Shown: one piece after another, positions 25,805-34,999 of the stretch
Layout: each line of letters opens with the position of its first letter
Position numbering within the stretch: position 1 is the first letter of the stretch
Position numbers and translations under genes: made by a program
Assembly (NCBI RefSeq): GCF_900156045.1
Contig: NZ_FTMX01000009.1
Coordinates: 62,001 to 126,000, forward strand
DNA: 64,000 bases
Direction of reading: 5' to 3'
DNA from: Peribacillus simplex
GTDB lineage: Bacteria; Bacillota; Bacilli; Bacillales; DSM-1321
Notes under the pieces: generated by a model
Databases searched by the model: none
Told to the model about the DNA's origin: nothing
Seen by the model: the letters and a program-made list of their open reading frames with translations, nothing else

Positions 25805-27394
25805 GTGGCATCCGATTATATGAAGAATAATGGGATCATAGCAGGCGTTTTAAACCATTCAGTGATTGTGCAGCCAACGGATTCAAACCTTCCAAATCGA
25901 AACCACTTTGTAGTCGGGGGACCTGGTTCATCCAAAACTCAAGGGTATGTGGTGCCCAATGTGTTACATGAAAAAGAATGTTCCTTAGTGGTAACGGATC
26001 CCAAAGGCGAGGTCTATGAACTAACATCCGAAGTCAAACGTAGACAAGGCTATGAAGTCCATGTGGTGAATTTTTCAGAAATGGGATGCTCAGATCGGTA
26101 TAATCCCTTTGATTACGTAAGAGAGGAAATACAGGCTTCCACGGTAGCGAATGCCATTATCGCTTCCAAAAATGACCCGAAACGAAAAGATTTTTGGTAC
26201 AATGCCCAATTTAGTTTGTTAAAAGCACTTATCTTATACGCCGTTCATGAATTACCGCCCGAACGACGTAACATGACGGGTTTGTTAGATTTCTTACAGG
26301 AATTTGACCCAGAAGCAAGTAATGACGGAGCAAGCGAGCTAGATGGCCAGTTTTTAAGAATGGACAAATCACATCCAGCTAGAAGGGCTTATGAGTTAGG
26401 ATTTAAAAAATCCCAGGAAAAAACACGAGCGAATATTATTATTTCTTTACTTACGACGATAGGTGATTTTACTTCAAGTTCGGTCTCTCGATTTACAAGC
26501 TTTTCCGACTTCTTTATAGGCGATGTGGGAAAAAGGAAAATGGCCTTATATGTGATTATTCCCGTTATGGATTCTACATGGGAAGGGTTAATTAACTTAT
26601 TTTTCAACCAAATGTTTCAGGAGTTATATAAAGTAGGAGCTCAACAGGGAGCAACGCTGCCTCAACCAGTGATTTTTATTTTGGATGAATTTCCGAACTT
26701 AGGAAAGTTTCCCGACTATGAAAAATTCTTGGCCACCTGTCGGGGCTACGGAATTGGCGTAATTACCATCGTTCAAAGCATCACTCAATTGCAAGAGAAG
26801 TATGGCCGGGAACAAGCAGAATCTATTTTAGGGAACTGTGGAACAAAAATCTGTTTAGGGAATGTCAATGAAACAACCGCTAAATACTTTTCAGAGTTAA
26901 TGGGAAAAACCACCGCAAAAATGGAAACTGGATCAATTTCAAAATCAAAAGGACAATCATCCAGTTCGTCTTCTTCCTCTAGCTTTTCCTATTCAGCACG
27001 CAACTTGATGAATGTTGATGAAATTTTAACGATGCATAAAGATGACGCTATCGTAATCATCACTGGAAAACACCCAATAAAGGTTAAAAAAGCTTACCAA
27101 TATATCTTATTTCCGAATGTAACGAGCTTATTACGTGTAAGCCAATTAAATTATCAGAATAAACCATCACAAGAAGTGTTGGATTGGCTTGAAGGGAAAA
27201 GAGAGGCATATAACGAGTATTTTAAATCAACGGAACGGCAAGAAGCAGTAGATAAGGCGGACGTTGAATTGCATGAGAAACAGATCGAAAAAGCTGAAAA
27301 AGAGGCTGAAATACAAGAAGAACTGGCCATGAGCTTCTTTTCTCTAAAGAATACTACTTCTAGTACCACTCCATCAAAAAAAGGGGGATCATAA
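25805..27394 (+). CDS. VirD4/TraG-like coupling ATPase, soluble part
   Basis: The real start is GTG at 25805, 7 bp after AAAGGAGGG inside the end of the membrane-part gene; a longer upstream frame from 25670 merely overlaps that gene. The 529-aa product has a Walker A region VVGGPGSSKTQG near residue 36, in which the usual Gly before Lys is Ser, and a Walker B VIFILDEFPNLG near residue 288. A Ser-rich stretch lies near 385-400. Coupling proteins bring the relaxase-DNA complex to the secretion channel. The C-terminus is highly charged. Confidence 0.9.
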   Translation: MASDYMKNNGIIAGVLNHSVIVQPTDSNLPNRNHFVVGGPGSSKTQGYVVPNVLHEKECSLVVTDPKGEVYELTSEVKRRQGYEVHVVNFSEMGCSDRYNPFDYVREEIQASTVANAIIASKNDPKRKDFWYNAQFSLLKALILYAVHELPPERRNMTGLLDFLQEFDPEASNDGASELDGQFLRMDKSHPARRAYELGFKKSQEKTRANIIISLLTTIGDFTSSSVSRFTSFSDFFIGDVGKRKMALYVIIPVMDSTWEGLINLFFNQMFQELYKVGAQQGATLPQPVIFILDEFPNLGKFPDYEKFLATCRGYGIGVITIVQSITQLQEKYGREQAESILGNCGTKICLGNVNETTAKYFSELMGKTTAKMETGSISKSKGQSSSSSSSSSFSYSARNLMNVDEILTMHKDDAIVIITGKHPIKVKKAYQYILFPNVTSLLRVSQLNYQNKPSQEVLDWLEGKREAYNEYFKSTERQEAVDKADVELHEKQIEKAEKEAEIQEELAMSFFSLKNTTSSTTPSKKGGS

Positions 27395-27395
27395 G

Positions 27396-27887
27396 TTGAA
27401 AAAAGTACCTTTGTTTATACCATCATTCATTTTACTTATATTACTGGTTGCTTGTAATGGAGCCGGTGAAAGCTTTGATCCGAAGGTTGAGCAAGAAAAG
27501 GCGACAGAAGTGATAAAAAGTGTGTTAACTTCATTTGAGGATCAAGAGAAGGTGGCTGAGGCAAAAACAAGGGATGAAGCAAATATAATCGCTTGGAAGA
27601 AGTTAAAAGAAAAAAATATTGCTGCTATCTCAAAAGATTTAGCTAAAGAAGATCAAAAGAGGTTACTTTATGTTTTGACTATTAATAAAGCTGAGGATCT
27701 TAGTAATGGAGAAACAAAATCAAACTTGCTATTTAGTCAAGAAGCGAAAATTAAAAATGTAAGTTTTAATGAAACAGAAAAGAAATTCGTTTTTGATATG
27801 GAGCGTTTAGAAATTGATCATACACTGATTACCATGAAAAAGGGGGAAGGCGTTTGGAAAATCGTAACCGTTCAAGATCCTGAATAA
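27396..27887 (+). CDS. Conjugation-associated lipoprotein
   Basis: A 163-aa protein with a TTG start 1 bp after the coupling protein gene and an AAAAGGGGG site. The N-terminus is a lipoprotein signal (LLILLVACNG) with lipidation expected at Cys 20. The mature part is Lys/Glu-rich and predicted alpha/beta with no recognised domain. Its location between VirD4 and VirB6 genes suggests a surface-exposed channel component or an exclusion factor. Confidence 0.7.
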   Translation: MKKVPLFIPSFILLILLVACNGAGESFDPKVEQEKATEVIKSVLTSFEDQEKVAEAKTRDEANIIAWKKLKEKNIAAISKDLAKEDQKRLLYVLTINKAEDLSNGETKSNLLFSQEAKIKNVSFNETEKKFVFDMERLEIDHTLITMKKGEGVWKIVTVQDPE

Positions 27888-27900
27888 GAGGTGATTAACT

Positions 27901-28743
27901 TTGTTTGATTTTAAGGAAAAGATTGTAGAAGCCATTCAGGGAATGCTGGAGGATTTTATTGAATGGGCTTTGTTAATGTGTAATGATCTTTTACTAAAGG
28001 AAAATGCAGAAATTCAGTTTTTTTCTTCAGTCAATAATTTTTTGCTTGCCCTAACCTCAACGATAGCTGTAACGATCATTTTATATAAAATCATTGAGGT
28101 TATGTCAAGGAACGCAGCGGGAGATGCCGTTGCATACGGACCAGTTATTGTAAATACGTTAAAAAGCGCCCTACTGATTCCAGCTATGCCTTTCATTCAG
28201 AAGGTTTTATTAGAAGAAGTCGCTTATAATATGGGAAACTGGATGATCAAAAGTGGGAGTAGGGTTAGTAAGGGGAAAATAGAAACCATGTTAGATCCGA
28301 ACAACTTTTCAACACTTCATTTTCAGGGGGCTGCACTCCTTATCTTGCTGGCTGTCTTAGCATTAGCGTTTATTGCATTCTTATTTTCAGTAGCGATATT
28401 CCATGCGGACGTCATGTTTCTATATCTATTAAGTCCGCTTGCTTGTGTGTCGGTTATTGCGGATGATAATGAATACTTAGGGGTGTGGTGGCGTGAATTA
28501 CTAAGTCTGATCGTCACGATCCTTTCCAAAATCTTTTTATTCGTAATAGCTTTAAGTATATTAATCAATGAAAATCTTACATTTCTTAATTTTCTATTAC
28601 TCATGGGATGCTGCATTCTTTTGATTAAGAGTCCTTCCGTTCTTAGAAACATGTGGTATTCGTCTGGTTCGGGCAGAGGCATGATGGGGGCTATGGGTGG
28701 GACAACCAAACTAGCAGCTAGAAGATTTTTATTAAAACGGTAG
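27901..28743 (+). CDS. VirB6/TrbL-like polytopic membrane protein
   Basis: A 280-aa protein with a TTG start after GAGGTG. Five or six transmembrane helices are visible: about residues 45-65, 80-100, 140-170, 176-188, 200-225 and 225-245. A Gly/Met-rich C-terminal tail (GSGRGMMGAMGG) follows. Number of helices and position at the end of the operon fit VirB6/TrbL, which forms part of the inner-membrane translocation pore. A terminator follows, closing the operon. Confidence 0.75.
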   Translation: MFDFKEKIVEAIQGMLEDFIEWALLMCNDLLLKENAEIQFFSSVNNFLLALTSTIAVTIILYKIIEVMSRNAAGDAVAYGPVIVNTLKSALLIPAMPFIQKVLLEEVAYNMGNWMIKSGSRVSKGKIETMLDPNNFSTLHFQGAALLILLAVLALAFIAFLFSVAIFHADVMFLYLLSPLACVSVIADDNEYLGVWWRELLSLIVTILSKIFLFVIALSILINENLTFLNFLLLMGCCILLIKSPSVLRNMWYSSGSGRGMMGAMGGTTKLAARRFLLKR

Positions 28744-28744
28744 A

Positions 28745-28773
28745 GAAAAGACGACTTAATTGTCGTTTTTATT
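28745..28773 (+). terminator. Terminator of the conjugation operon
   Basis: Stem AAGACGAC / GTCGTTTT with a 6-nt loop followed by T-rich sequence, just after the VirB6-like stop codon. Confidence 0.65.
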
Positions 28774-28997
28774 TTGCACTCAGAATAAAGGTGTTGAATT
28801 GCATATTCTTTTATTCAACGTGGCATCGTTCTAGTTCTGGAATACATAAGGAATTTGAACAAAACAATTACTCGGTATGAGCGTTAAAAAGAATGATCAT
28901 GATAGATTCCAGGAGACAAATGTATCTTGTTGTTCTTGTGAGGTTTGCCTATACATTATTTTAGAATTAACCTCGATAGAATATATATTTCAATCAA
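28774..28997. other. Gene-free leader
   Basis: No gene or clear repeat; this spans the gap between the conjugation operon and the operator cluster of the RHH/zinc-finger gene. Confidence 0.4.
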
Positions 28998-29095
28998 CTA
29001 TGCAAGTATACAAGGTGTTTAAAATGAGTGATTCAAAGTGATTTGAATATGTTTCTAAGTGATTTGATTGTGATTCGAATTGTATACAAGATGAG
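28998..29095. promoter_or_regulatory. Operator cluster upstream of the RHH/zinc-finger gene
   Basis: GTATACAAG occurs at both ends (near 29007 and 29080), and GTGATT(T/C)-type repeats occur five times in between (GTGATTCAAAGTGATTTGAA, then TGATTTGATTGTGATTCGAA). Regular short repeats of this kind are typical binding sites of ribbon-helix-helix proteins, so autoregulation is likely. Confidence 0.65.
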
Positions 29096-29156
29096 TTGAA
29101 GGAGGTATGGTGATGTGTACCGAATAAATCAATAAGAGGATTTAGGAGGGAATGGG

Positions 29157-29636
29157 ATGACATACTTGGAACAATTCGCACGTAATCGGAGAAGAAGAGA
29201 AAAGACCGAGGTATTAACCGCACGTATTCCAGAAAGCTTGTACGGTGATTTCAAAGGTTACTGTGACGAACTGAATTTATCTATCAGTGAAGCGGTTTGT
29301 CTGCTGGTAGAACGTGAAATGGCAGGGAATGAAAGGGTATCTGGAGAACTAGCAATCACGGACGAATACAAAATGAATGATGATGTAGTCGATGTGAATA
29401 CAAAGGTAGTCAATAAGGTTTCAAAAAGAAGTCATTCAAATACAAATAGATTCGTCACGACACAATGGCAAGTAGACGCACAGCTTCCATGTCCATATTG
29501 TGGTCAGTGGTTGGCAGCGACTAACTTCTCCAGACATGCTAAGCGACACTTAACAACCACACAAGATATTTTCACGAATGAGAAATTTAGAGAGAAAATC
29601 AAAGAAATGATCCAGGCGAAAAAAGCTGAAAAATGA
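29157..29636 (+). CDS. Ribbon-helix-helix plus C2H2-type zinc-finger regulator
   Basis: A 159-aa protein with TTAGGAGGGAATGGG before ATG. Residues 17-60 (TEVLTARIPESLYGDFKGYC, then LSISEAVCLLVE) fit a ribbon-helix-helix fold. Residues 112-132 (CPYCGQWLAATNFSRHAKRH) carry Cys-x2-Cys and His-x4-His in zinc-finger spacing. Combining the two is unusual in bacteria. The operator-like repeats directly upstream suggest that it represses itself and perhaps the conjugation genes that lie before it. Confidence 0.7.
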   Translation: MTYLEQFARNRRRREKTEVLTARIPESLYGDFKGYCDELNLSISEAVCLLVEREMAGNERVSGELAITDEYKMNDDVVDVNTKVVNKVSKRSHSNTNRFVTTQWQVDAQLPCPYCGQWLAATNFSRHAKRHLTTTQDIFTNEKFREKIKEMIQAKKAEK

Positions 29637-29690
29637 ACTAAATGAAGAGGTGATTTTGGATTAACAATAGTTTATAAGGGGGAAGGGAGT

Positions 29691-30199
29691 TTATCGATTT
29701 TCTAATAGTTGTTGATGTTCAATTTCGTTAATGGAATGTTCAAAATTTTCAAGTATCGTTTCTATAGATGGGGAAAACCGAACAGTTTTTATTCCCATTT
29801 CATTTAACTGATCTAATATATTACTCATTCCAGTAATAGATAAATCGATTTAATTTTGTTCCGAAAGTGCTACATGTTGATTCAATATGTCCTGGTATAT
29901 GTTATCATGCAATTTCCAATCTATCGTATACGGAAATTCTTTATCTGAAAGAATGTTCTTAAGACCTAAATAGTTATTCTCCACAGTGATAAAGTTAATA
30001 CACACTCTAGAAAAATCCAAATCTTTATAAGTTCTGCTTATTTTGAATAAAGTGTAATAAAAATCTCTCTCATTTATCCCAAAACAATAGGTCGGTTTAT
30101 TAAATGTTTTAATCTCCTTTTCTATGTATAGATACGAAAGCCGGTTCATCATCATCCCATCAAAAAACAAATAATTTTCTAAATTAGAACCGTGTTTTT
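29691..30199 (-). pseudogene. Broken minus-strand gene of unknown family
   Basis: A frame beginning after a stop near 30199 runs through LFFDGMMMNRLSYLYIEKEI to a TAA at 29850-29852 and then continues in phase (IDLSITGMSNILDQLNEMGI) to TAA at 29691. The uninterrupted protein-like sequence on both sides of one stop, and no start signal, mark a truncated gene with a nonsense mutation. The product would be about 168 residues of mixed alpha/beta. Family not recognised. Confidence 0.55.
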
Positions 30200-30345
30200 C
30201 TTAGTATTTAATATAAGCGTGTATAAGAGAAGAGGACAAATTGTAGCGTTTAAGTTCCTTTTATTTTGGCCAAAATGTTATAGGAATCATGATCTGAAAA
30301 TGAATTGTAACCTTGGGTCTTTTATAGAGAAAAAGAGGTATTTAA

Positions 30346-31899
30346 ATGATTTTTAGGAAGTTGAAAAAAAGTAGAATAAATCAAGATCAGCAGAATGAGA
30401 AGCAGCAAGATCTGCTGACTTCGGATTTGGATCAAAATCTTCAAGTTCTTCGTTCTCTTTATAAGGATTGTTTGGATGTGGTTTTTCGTCCATTTTTGAT
30501 TGGAGGTCTAATAAAAGCAGAGTTAATCTATATTGAGGGACTATCGAATGTTCTAGAAATGGATACACATGTGCTTTCCCCATTAATGCGGGAAACCAAA
30601 GGAGAACAAAGCAATCTTACAGAATGGGTGGAAGAAAAAGTATCCGTTTCAAACGTGAAAGAAGCGAGAACGTTTGCTGATTGTATTGAACACATATCAA
30701 TAGGCAATCCAGTGCTGCTGGTTGAACGAGAAAGTCGAGGATTGGCTCTAGGGCTGGCTCAGTGGGAGAAGCGTTCGATTGAGGAACCCACTTCAGAGTC
30801 GGTTGTAAAAGGACCGCGTGAAGGGTTTACGGAAGCATTAGGTGTCAATACATCCCTGCTGCGAAGAAGGCTCAGAAGTCCTCAATTAAAAATGAAATCG
30901 GTAAAAATAGGACGTTACACCCAAACCCAAATGGTAATTGCCTATATGGAAGGAATTGCAGATAAAACTTTGATTGAAGAGGTTATGAACCGAATGCAGC
31001 GAATCGAGATCGATGGGATATTAGACTCCGGTTATATAGAAGAAATGATGGAGGACTTTCCTTTTTCTCCTTTTCCTCAGATTATGAGCACAGAACGACC
31101 AGATACTTCTGTTGCCAGTTTGCTGGAGGGTCGTGTCGTCATTCTCGTTGATGGTAGCCCTTTTGCATTGATTGCGCCAACTACGCTCTTTTCATTCCTT
31201 CAATCTAGTGAAGATTATTATCAACGTTTTGTACTGAGTTCAGCTATCCGCTGGTTACGTTATTTATTTGTGGTGCTTTCTCTTCTGCTTCCTTCCATCT
31301 ATGTCGCGGTTTTAAGCTATCATCAGGAGATGGTGCCAACGAAACTCATTCTTAGTATGGCGGCTTCTCGAGAAGCTGTTCCGTTTCCTGCACTTGTAGA
31401 AGCATTGATTATGGAAATTACCTTTGAAGCCCTGCGTGAAGCAGGGGTCAGGCTTCCTAAACAGATTGGTGCTGCCGTCAGTATTGTAGGGGCGTTGGTG
31501 ATTGGACAAGCCGCCATTCAGGCTGGTTTAGTTTCAGCTCCGATGGTCATGGTGGTCGCGCTTACAGGAATTGCTTCCTTTACCATTCCCCGCTATAATT
31601 TTGGAGCTTCCATAAGGCTGTTACGCTTTCCGATGATTCTTCTTGCCGGCACACTAGGTTTACTTGGAGTGATGCTTGGTCTTCTGGTCATCCTTACACA
31701 TTTATGCACCTTGCGTTCCTTTGGTGTTCCTTATCTTTCCCCTATGGCTCCGATGAAAGAACAGGATATGAAAGATGTGCTGGTACGAGCTCCTTGGTGG
31801 GCATTAAACACACGTCCCCATTTAACAGGAAAGTACAACCAATACCGACAAGAGCCTTATCAAAAACCAGATCCTAAGAAAGGAGGGGAAACAGACTGA
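30346..31899 (+). CDS. Germinant receptor A subunit (GerA/GerKA family)
   Basis: A 517-aa protein. An N-terminal soluble domain (about residues 30-285) carries family segments such as REGFTEALGVNTSLLRRRLR and EGRVVILVDGSPFALIAPT. Four to five transmembrane helices follow near residues 305-440, and the C-terminus has GVPYLSPMAP. It overlaps the B-subunit gene by one base. A subunits sit with B, C and D in the spore inner membrane and open an ion channel on nutrient binding. The 5' region lacks an obvious sigma-A promoter, consistent with forespore expression. Confidence 0.93.
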   Translation: MIFRKLKKSRINQDQQNEKQQDLLTSDLDQNLQVLRSLYKDCLDVVFRPFLIGGLIKAELIYIEGLSNVLEMDTHVLSPLMRETKGEQSNLTEWVEEKVSVSNVKEARTFADCIEHISIGNPVLLVERESRGLALGLAQWEKRSIEEPTSESVVKGPREGFTEALGVNTSLLRRRLRSPQLKMKSVKIGRYTQTQMVIAYMEGIADKTLIEEVMNRMQRIEIDGILDSGYIEEMMEDFPFSPFPQIMSTERPDTSVASLLEGRVVILVDGSPFALIAPTTLFSFLQSSEDYYQRFVLSSAIRWLRYLFVVLSLLLPSIYVAVLSYHQEMVPTKLILSMAASREAVPFPALVEALIMEITFEALREAGVRLPKQIGAAVSIVGALVIGQAAIQAGLVSAPMVMVVALTGIASFTIPRYNFGASIRLLRFPMILLAGTLGLLGVMLGLLVILTHLCTLRSFGVPYLSPMAPMKEQDMKDVLVRAPWWALNTRPHLTGKYNQYRQEPYQKPDPKKGGETD

Positions 31900-33005
31900 T
31901 GGAGAGAGGGAAAATATCCGCTTTACAAATGGGATGGATGATGTATCCTGTTATCATCACCACGGGCATTCTTTTTTTACCGAGCACAACGTTTAATTAT
32001 GCAGGACGTGATCTGTGGCTTTCCCCCATTTGGGCTTCTATTACCGGATTCCTGATAGTGTTGATAGTGAATCGGTTAAACCAATTCTATCCGAAAGAGA
32101 CCATTATCCAATACAGTAGTCATATTTTAGGAACAGTTCTAGGAAAAGTTGTCGGAGTTGTCATTTTGCTTTTTTATCTACAAGTGGCTAGCGACATTAT
32201 CTGGACATATGGGGAGTTTCTGATTGGTTACTTTCTTCCTCAAACCCCACAAATTGTGGTTCTTGGAAGTATGACATTGGTTTGTGCCTTCGCCGTACGA
32301 GGAGGACTAGAAGTAGTTGGAAGACTGGCGGAAATGATTGGGCCCATTTTTATTTTGCTTCTTATTTTCATCGTGATTCTTCTTCTTCCGGACGCAGAAG
32401 CGAAACACATGTTTCCAATCTTAGGGAACGGAATCTTACCCTCGATTAAGGGAGCTATCTTCACAAATAATTTTTTTAATCAATTTCTAATCCTCTCCTT
32501 TTTTTTTCCTTTTTTAGCGGACCGAAAAAAAGGGAGGAAATGGGGAGTGATATCGGTATTTGCTGTTTTGCTGACGATGGTGATAACGAATCTTATCACT
32601 CTTTTCGTATTGGGGGAGGCTACGGACAGCTTTGGTGCCCCGGTAATGACCGCTGTTTCATATATTAGTATTGCTGATTTCCTATCCCATCTCGAATCCC
32701 TTGTCATGGCGATTTGGATTGCAGGTGCGTTTACGAAAATTATTATGTTTTATTATGTATTGGTATTAGGAACCGCTCAATGGCTGAACCTCTCAGACTA
32801 TCGACCGATTGTTTTCCCGGTTGGGTTTCTACTGGTCCTGTGGGCAGTTTGGAAAAACCCAAATTTGCCATCCTTTATCCACTACGCTCAAACTGTCACC
32901 ATTATTTTAGACCCAATCATCCAAACGGTTATCCCGCTGTTTCTCCTCCTTGTTGCTTATCTACGAAATGGAAAGCATCAGGAAAAGGGGGAACCGGAAA
33001 AATGA
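31899..33005 (+). CDS. Germinant receptor B subunit (GerB/GerKB family, APC-like)
   Basis: A 368-aa integral membrane protein with ten transmembrane helices expected. It opens ISALQMGWMMYPVIITTGIL, a hallmark of the spore germination transporter family. Its start overlaps the A-subunit stop and its stop overlaps the C-subunit ATG (ATGA), so all three are translationally coupled. B subunits bind the nutrient germinant. Specificity cannot be read from the sequence. Confidence 0.92.
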   Translation: MERGKISALQMGWMMYPVIITTGILFLPSTTFNYAGRDLWLSPIWASITGFLIVLIVNRLNQFYPKETIIQYSSHILGTVLGKVVGVVILLFYLQVASDIIWTYGEFLIGYFLPQTPQIVVLGSMTLVCAFAVRGGLEVVGRLAEMIGPIFILLLIFIVILLLPDAEAKHMFPILGNGILPSIKGAIFTNNFFNQFLILSFFFPFLADRKKGRKWGVISVFAVLLTMVITNLITLFVLGEATDSFGAPVMTAVSYISIADFLSHLESLVMAIWIAGAFTKIIMFYYVLVLGTAQWLNLSDYRPIVFPVGFLLVLWAVWKNPNLPSFIHYAQTVTIILDPIIQTVIPLFLLLVAYLRNGKHQEKGEPEK

Positions 33006-34138
33006 GAATGTTCCTGTTTGTTCTCGGTTTGACAAGTCTGTTTCTGCTTAGTGGTTGTTGGGATCGAGTTGAGCTAAACGATGTCGCCCTTATAAGAGGA
33101 ATCAGTTTAGATCAAAAGGAAGATAACCGAATAGAAGTGACTGCTGAAATATACATTCCTCAAATGCAAAGTGGTAGCGAAGGCGGAGGGGGAAGCGGAG
33201 GAGGCCAAACCATGATCAGAACAGGGCAGGGAGTCACTATCGCAGATGCGTTAGAGCATTTGACAGAAAGGATTCCACGAAAAATATTTTGGGGTCATTC
33301 AGAAGTGATTGTGATTGGTGAGAAACTGGCGAAGGAAGGAATTCGTGACCAAATTGATTTCTTTATCCGAAATCCCAAACCTCGGCTTAGATCTTATGTG
33401 TTTGTCACTAAGGGAGACGCAAAGGATGTGCTAGCTTTACAGCCCCCCCTTGAAAAAAGCTCATCTGAAGTGCTACGGGAATTGGCTGTATCAGAGGTAA
33501 TGGTGAACGTTACGTTAATCGAGTTACTTCAAATGTTGAAAGGAGATGCAGCAGCTCTTCCGATGATTGAACGAATATCGCCAGAAGAGGGCCAAGACCC
33601 TTTACAAATGATTGCATATATCAATCGCACCGCTGTTTTTAAGAAGGAAAAAATGGTGGGATCAATTAATGATGAAGTGACAAGGGGTGTGCTTTGGCTA
33701 AGAGACGAGATTAAAGAGGCTAATATCACGGTTAATTCAGAAGAGACAAACGGGTATATCGCTATGACTGTTATTCGAGCAAACACAGAACTCATCCCGA
33801 AAATCAAGGATGGAAAGTGGAAAATGACGGTTGAAATTGTAACGGAAAACGATGTTATTCAAAATGAAAGCAATTTGAATTTGGATAATCCTAAGAATAC
33901 CAAAGTGCTAGAAAAAGCGTTAGAAAAAGAGATTGAAGGGCGAATAAAAGCAACGATTAATCAAGTACAAAAAGAAATGGAAGCAGATATTTTCGGCTTC
34001 TCAGAGGCCTTTGAACAAAAATATCCCCGAAAATGGAATAAAGTAAAAGGTGATTGGAATGAGGTATTTCCTACGGTTCAGGTGACATTTGATATCAAGG
34101 CCCATGTTCTTAGAACGGGTGCGGGAAGCGCACCATAA
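33002..34138 (+). CDS. Germinant receptor C subunit lipoprotein (GerC family)
   Basis: ATG 33002 overlaps the B-subunit TGA; a longer upstream frame from 32714 runs inside the B gene and is not the start. The 378-aa protein has a lipoprotein signal (LFLLSGCWDRVELND), the family signature CWDxxEL, and a Ger(x)C C-terminal domain. A Gly/Ser-rich loop (EGGGGSGGG) near residue 60 is specific to this copy. Lipidation at the Cys anchors it on the outer face of the inner spore membrane. Confidence 0.93.
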   Translation: MRMFLFVLGLTSLFLLSGCWDRVELNDVALIRGISLDQKEDNRIEVTAEIYIPQMQSGSEGGGGSGGGQTMIRTGQGVTIADALEHLTERIPRKIFWGHSEVIVIGEKLAKEGIRDQIDFFIRNPKPRLRSYVFVTKGDAKDVLALQPPLEKSSSEVLRELAVSEVMVNVTLIELLQMLKGDAAALPMIERISPEEGQDPLQMIAYINRTAVFKKEKMVGSINDEVTRGVLWLRDEIKEANITVNSEETNGYIAMTVIRANTELIPKIKDGKWKMTVEIVTENDVIQNESNLNLDNPKNTKVLEKALEKEIEGRIKATINQVQKEMEADIFGFSEAFEQKYPRKWNKVKGDWNEVFPTVQVTFDIKAHVLRTGAGSAP

Positions 34139-34152
34139 CGAGGTGAAGAAAC

Positions 34153-34383
34153 TTGACATGTTTTTTTTTAATAGGAATAACACTAGTAGTAGCTCTCATG
34201 GTTCTATATGAATGGCCAAGAATGAGTCCGAACCTGAAAAGGGAGAAATCAGTCTTTGTCATACTGGTAGCAATGGAGTGGTTGCTCGCTATTCTCCTTT
34301 TGTTTTATCCAGATTTGCCCAATCCAAGCAAAATGCTTGAGGCGGTTTTTCAACCACTAAGTAGTAGGATTCTTGAAAAATAA
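34153..34383 (+). CDS. Germinant receptor D subunit (small two-TM protein)
   Basis: A 76-aa protein with a TTG start 7 bp after AGGTG and 14 bp beyond the C-subunit gene. Two transmembrane helices (residues 3-20 and 35-53) separated by a basic loop (RMSPNLKREKS). Small two-helix D proteins accompany many Bacillus germinant receptor operons and modulate germination rate. The call rests on size, topology and position. Confidence 0.7.
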   Translation: MTCFFLIGITLVVALMVLYEWPRMSPNLKREKSVFVILVAMEWLLAILLLFYPDLPNPSKMLEAVFQPLSSRILEK

Positions 34384-34422
34384 ATCTCGGTCACTGTAAT
34401 ATAGAAGAAACTCGTCAAAAAA

Positions 34423-34453
34423 AATAGCCTTTGTTCAACGGAGCAAGGGCTAA
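34423..34453 (-). terminator. Terminator on the minus strand beyond the ger operon
   Basis: Arms AGCCCTTGCTC and GAACAAAGGCT with a 4-nt loop, followed on the minus strand by eight T. It would stop transcription entering from the IS remnant. Confidence 0.6.
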
Positions 34454-34501
34454 GACCTTAGGTTGTAGGTCCAATTTCAGATAACCCATTAGGTGATTAT
34501 C

Positions 34502-34615
34502 CTAAACAGTCTGTATGAACTCCACTTCATTTTGGGCAGACTTCACCCCTTGATGAATCTGCTTCTTTTTAATCATAAGCATGGCTTCTATGCCACTCAG
34601 TATGAAAGTAGCTGA
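34502..34615 (-). mobile_element. IS6/IS240-type transposase remnant (C-terminus)
   Basis: Minus-strand codons read SATFILSGIEAMLMIKKKQI and then HQGVKSAQNEVEFIQTV and stop. This matches the C-terminal end of IS6-family transposases and the remnants at 40968-41306 and 58470-58666. Only about 38 codons remain; the DDE catalytic core is gone. It marks the boundary between the germination and flavin modules. Confidence 0.75.
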
Positions 34616-34776
34616 AGTGGAAACTTATATTACTTTGAATACTTAATTCTACTGCCTAGTACACACAAAAAAGGGGGGGGAATGATTATCCTCTTTCATT
34701 TACCTATAATGTAATGGTTTTTATCGTAAAGTTTTTAATGCTCCACTCCAAGTGATTACTTGGTCAAGCATAAGAT

Positions 34777-34995
34777 TCACATTATCAAGGTGTAATTCAG
34801 CTGGTTTAAAACACTTCCGTTTTCAAAATCTGTATATGTTGGATGTACACGAACGTCAGCCACTAGTTTTAACATATCCGAAGACGTGACAAATTCAGCC
34901 TCGCTTTCACCCCACATATAAAGGAATGGGCTTGCCTGCTCGGAAAGTCTGTAAATTTTTACGCCTTTTCGCCGAGTTTGTAAATCACATATATA
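34777..34995 (-). pseudogene. Unidentified gene fragment
   Basis: A minus-strand frame reads YICDLQTRRKGVKIYRLSEQ through VADVRVHPTYTDFENGS to a TGA. It has protein-like composition but no start, no ribosome binding site and an upstream stop. It lies between an IS6 remnant and the flavin reductase gene, so it is probably debris from a rearrangement. Family not recognised. Confidence 0.4.
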
Positions 34996-34999
34996 ATGG

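Noticed and set aside
32714-33001. Longer N-terminus for the GerC lipoprotein
   Set aside because: It would place the lipoprotein signal in mid-protein; ATG 33002 overlaps the B-subunit stop as expected.
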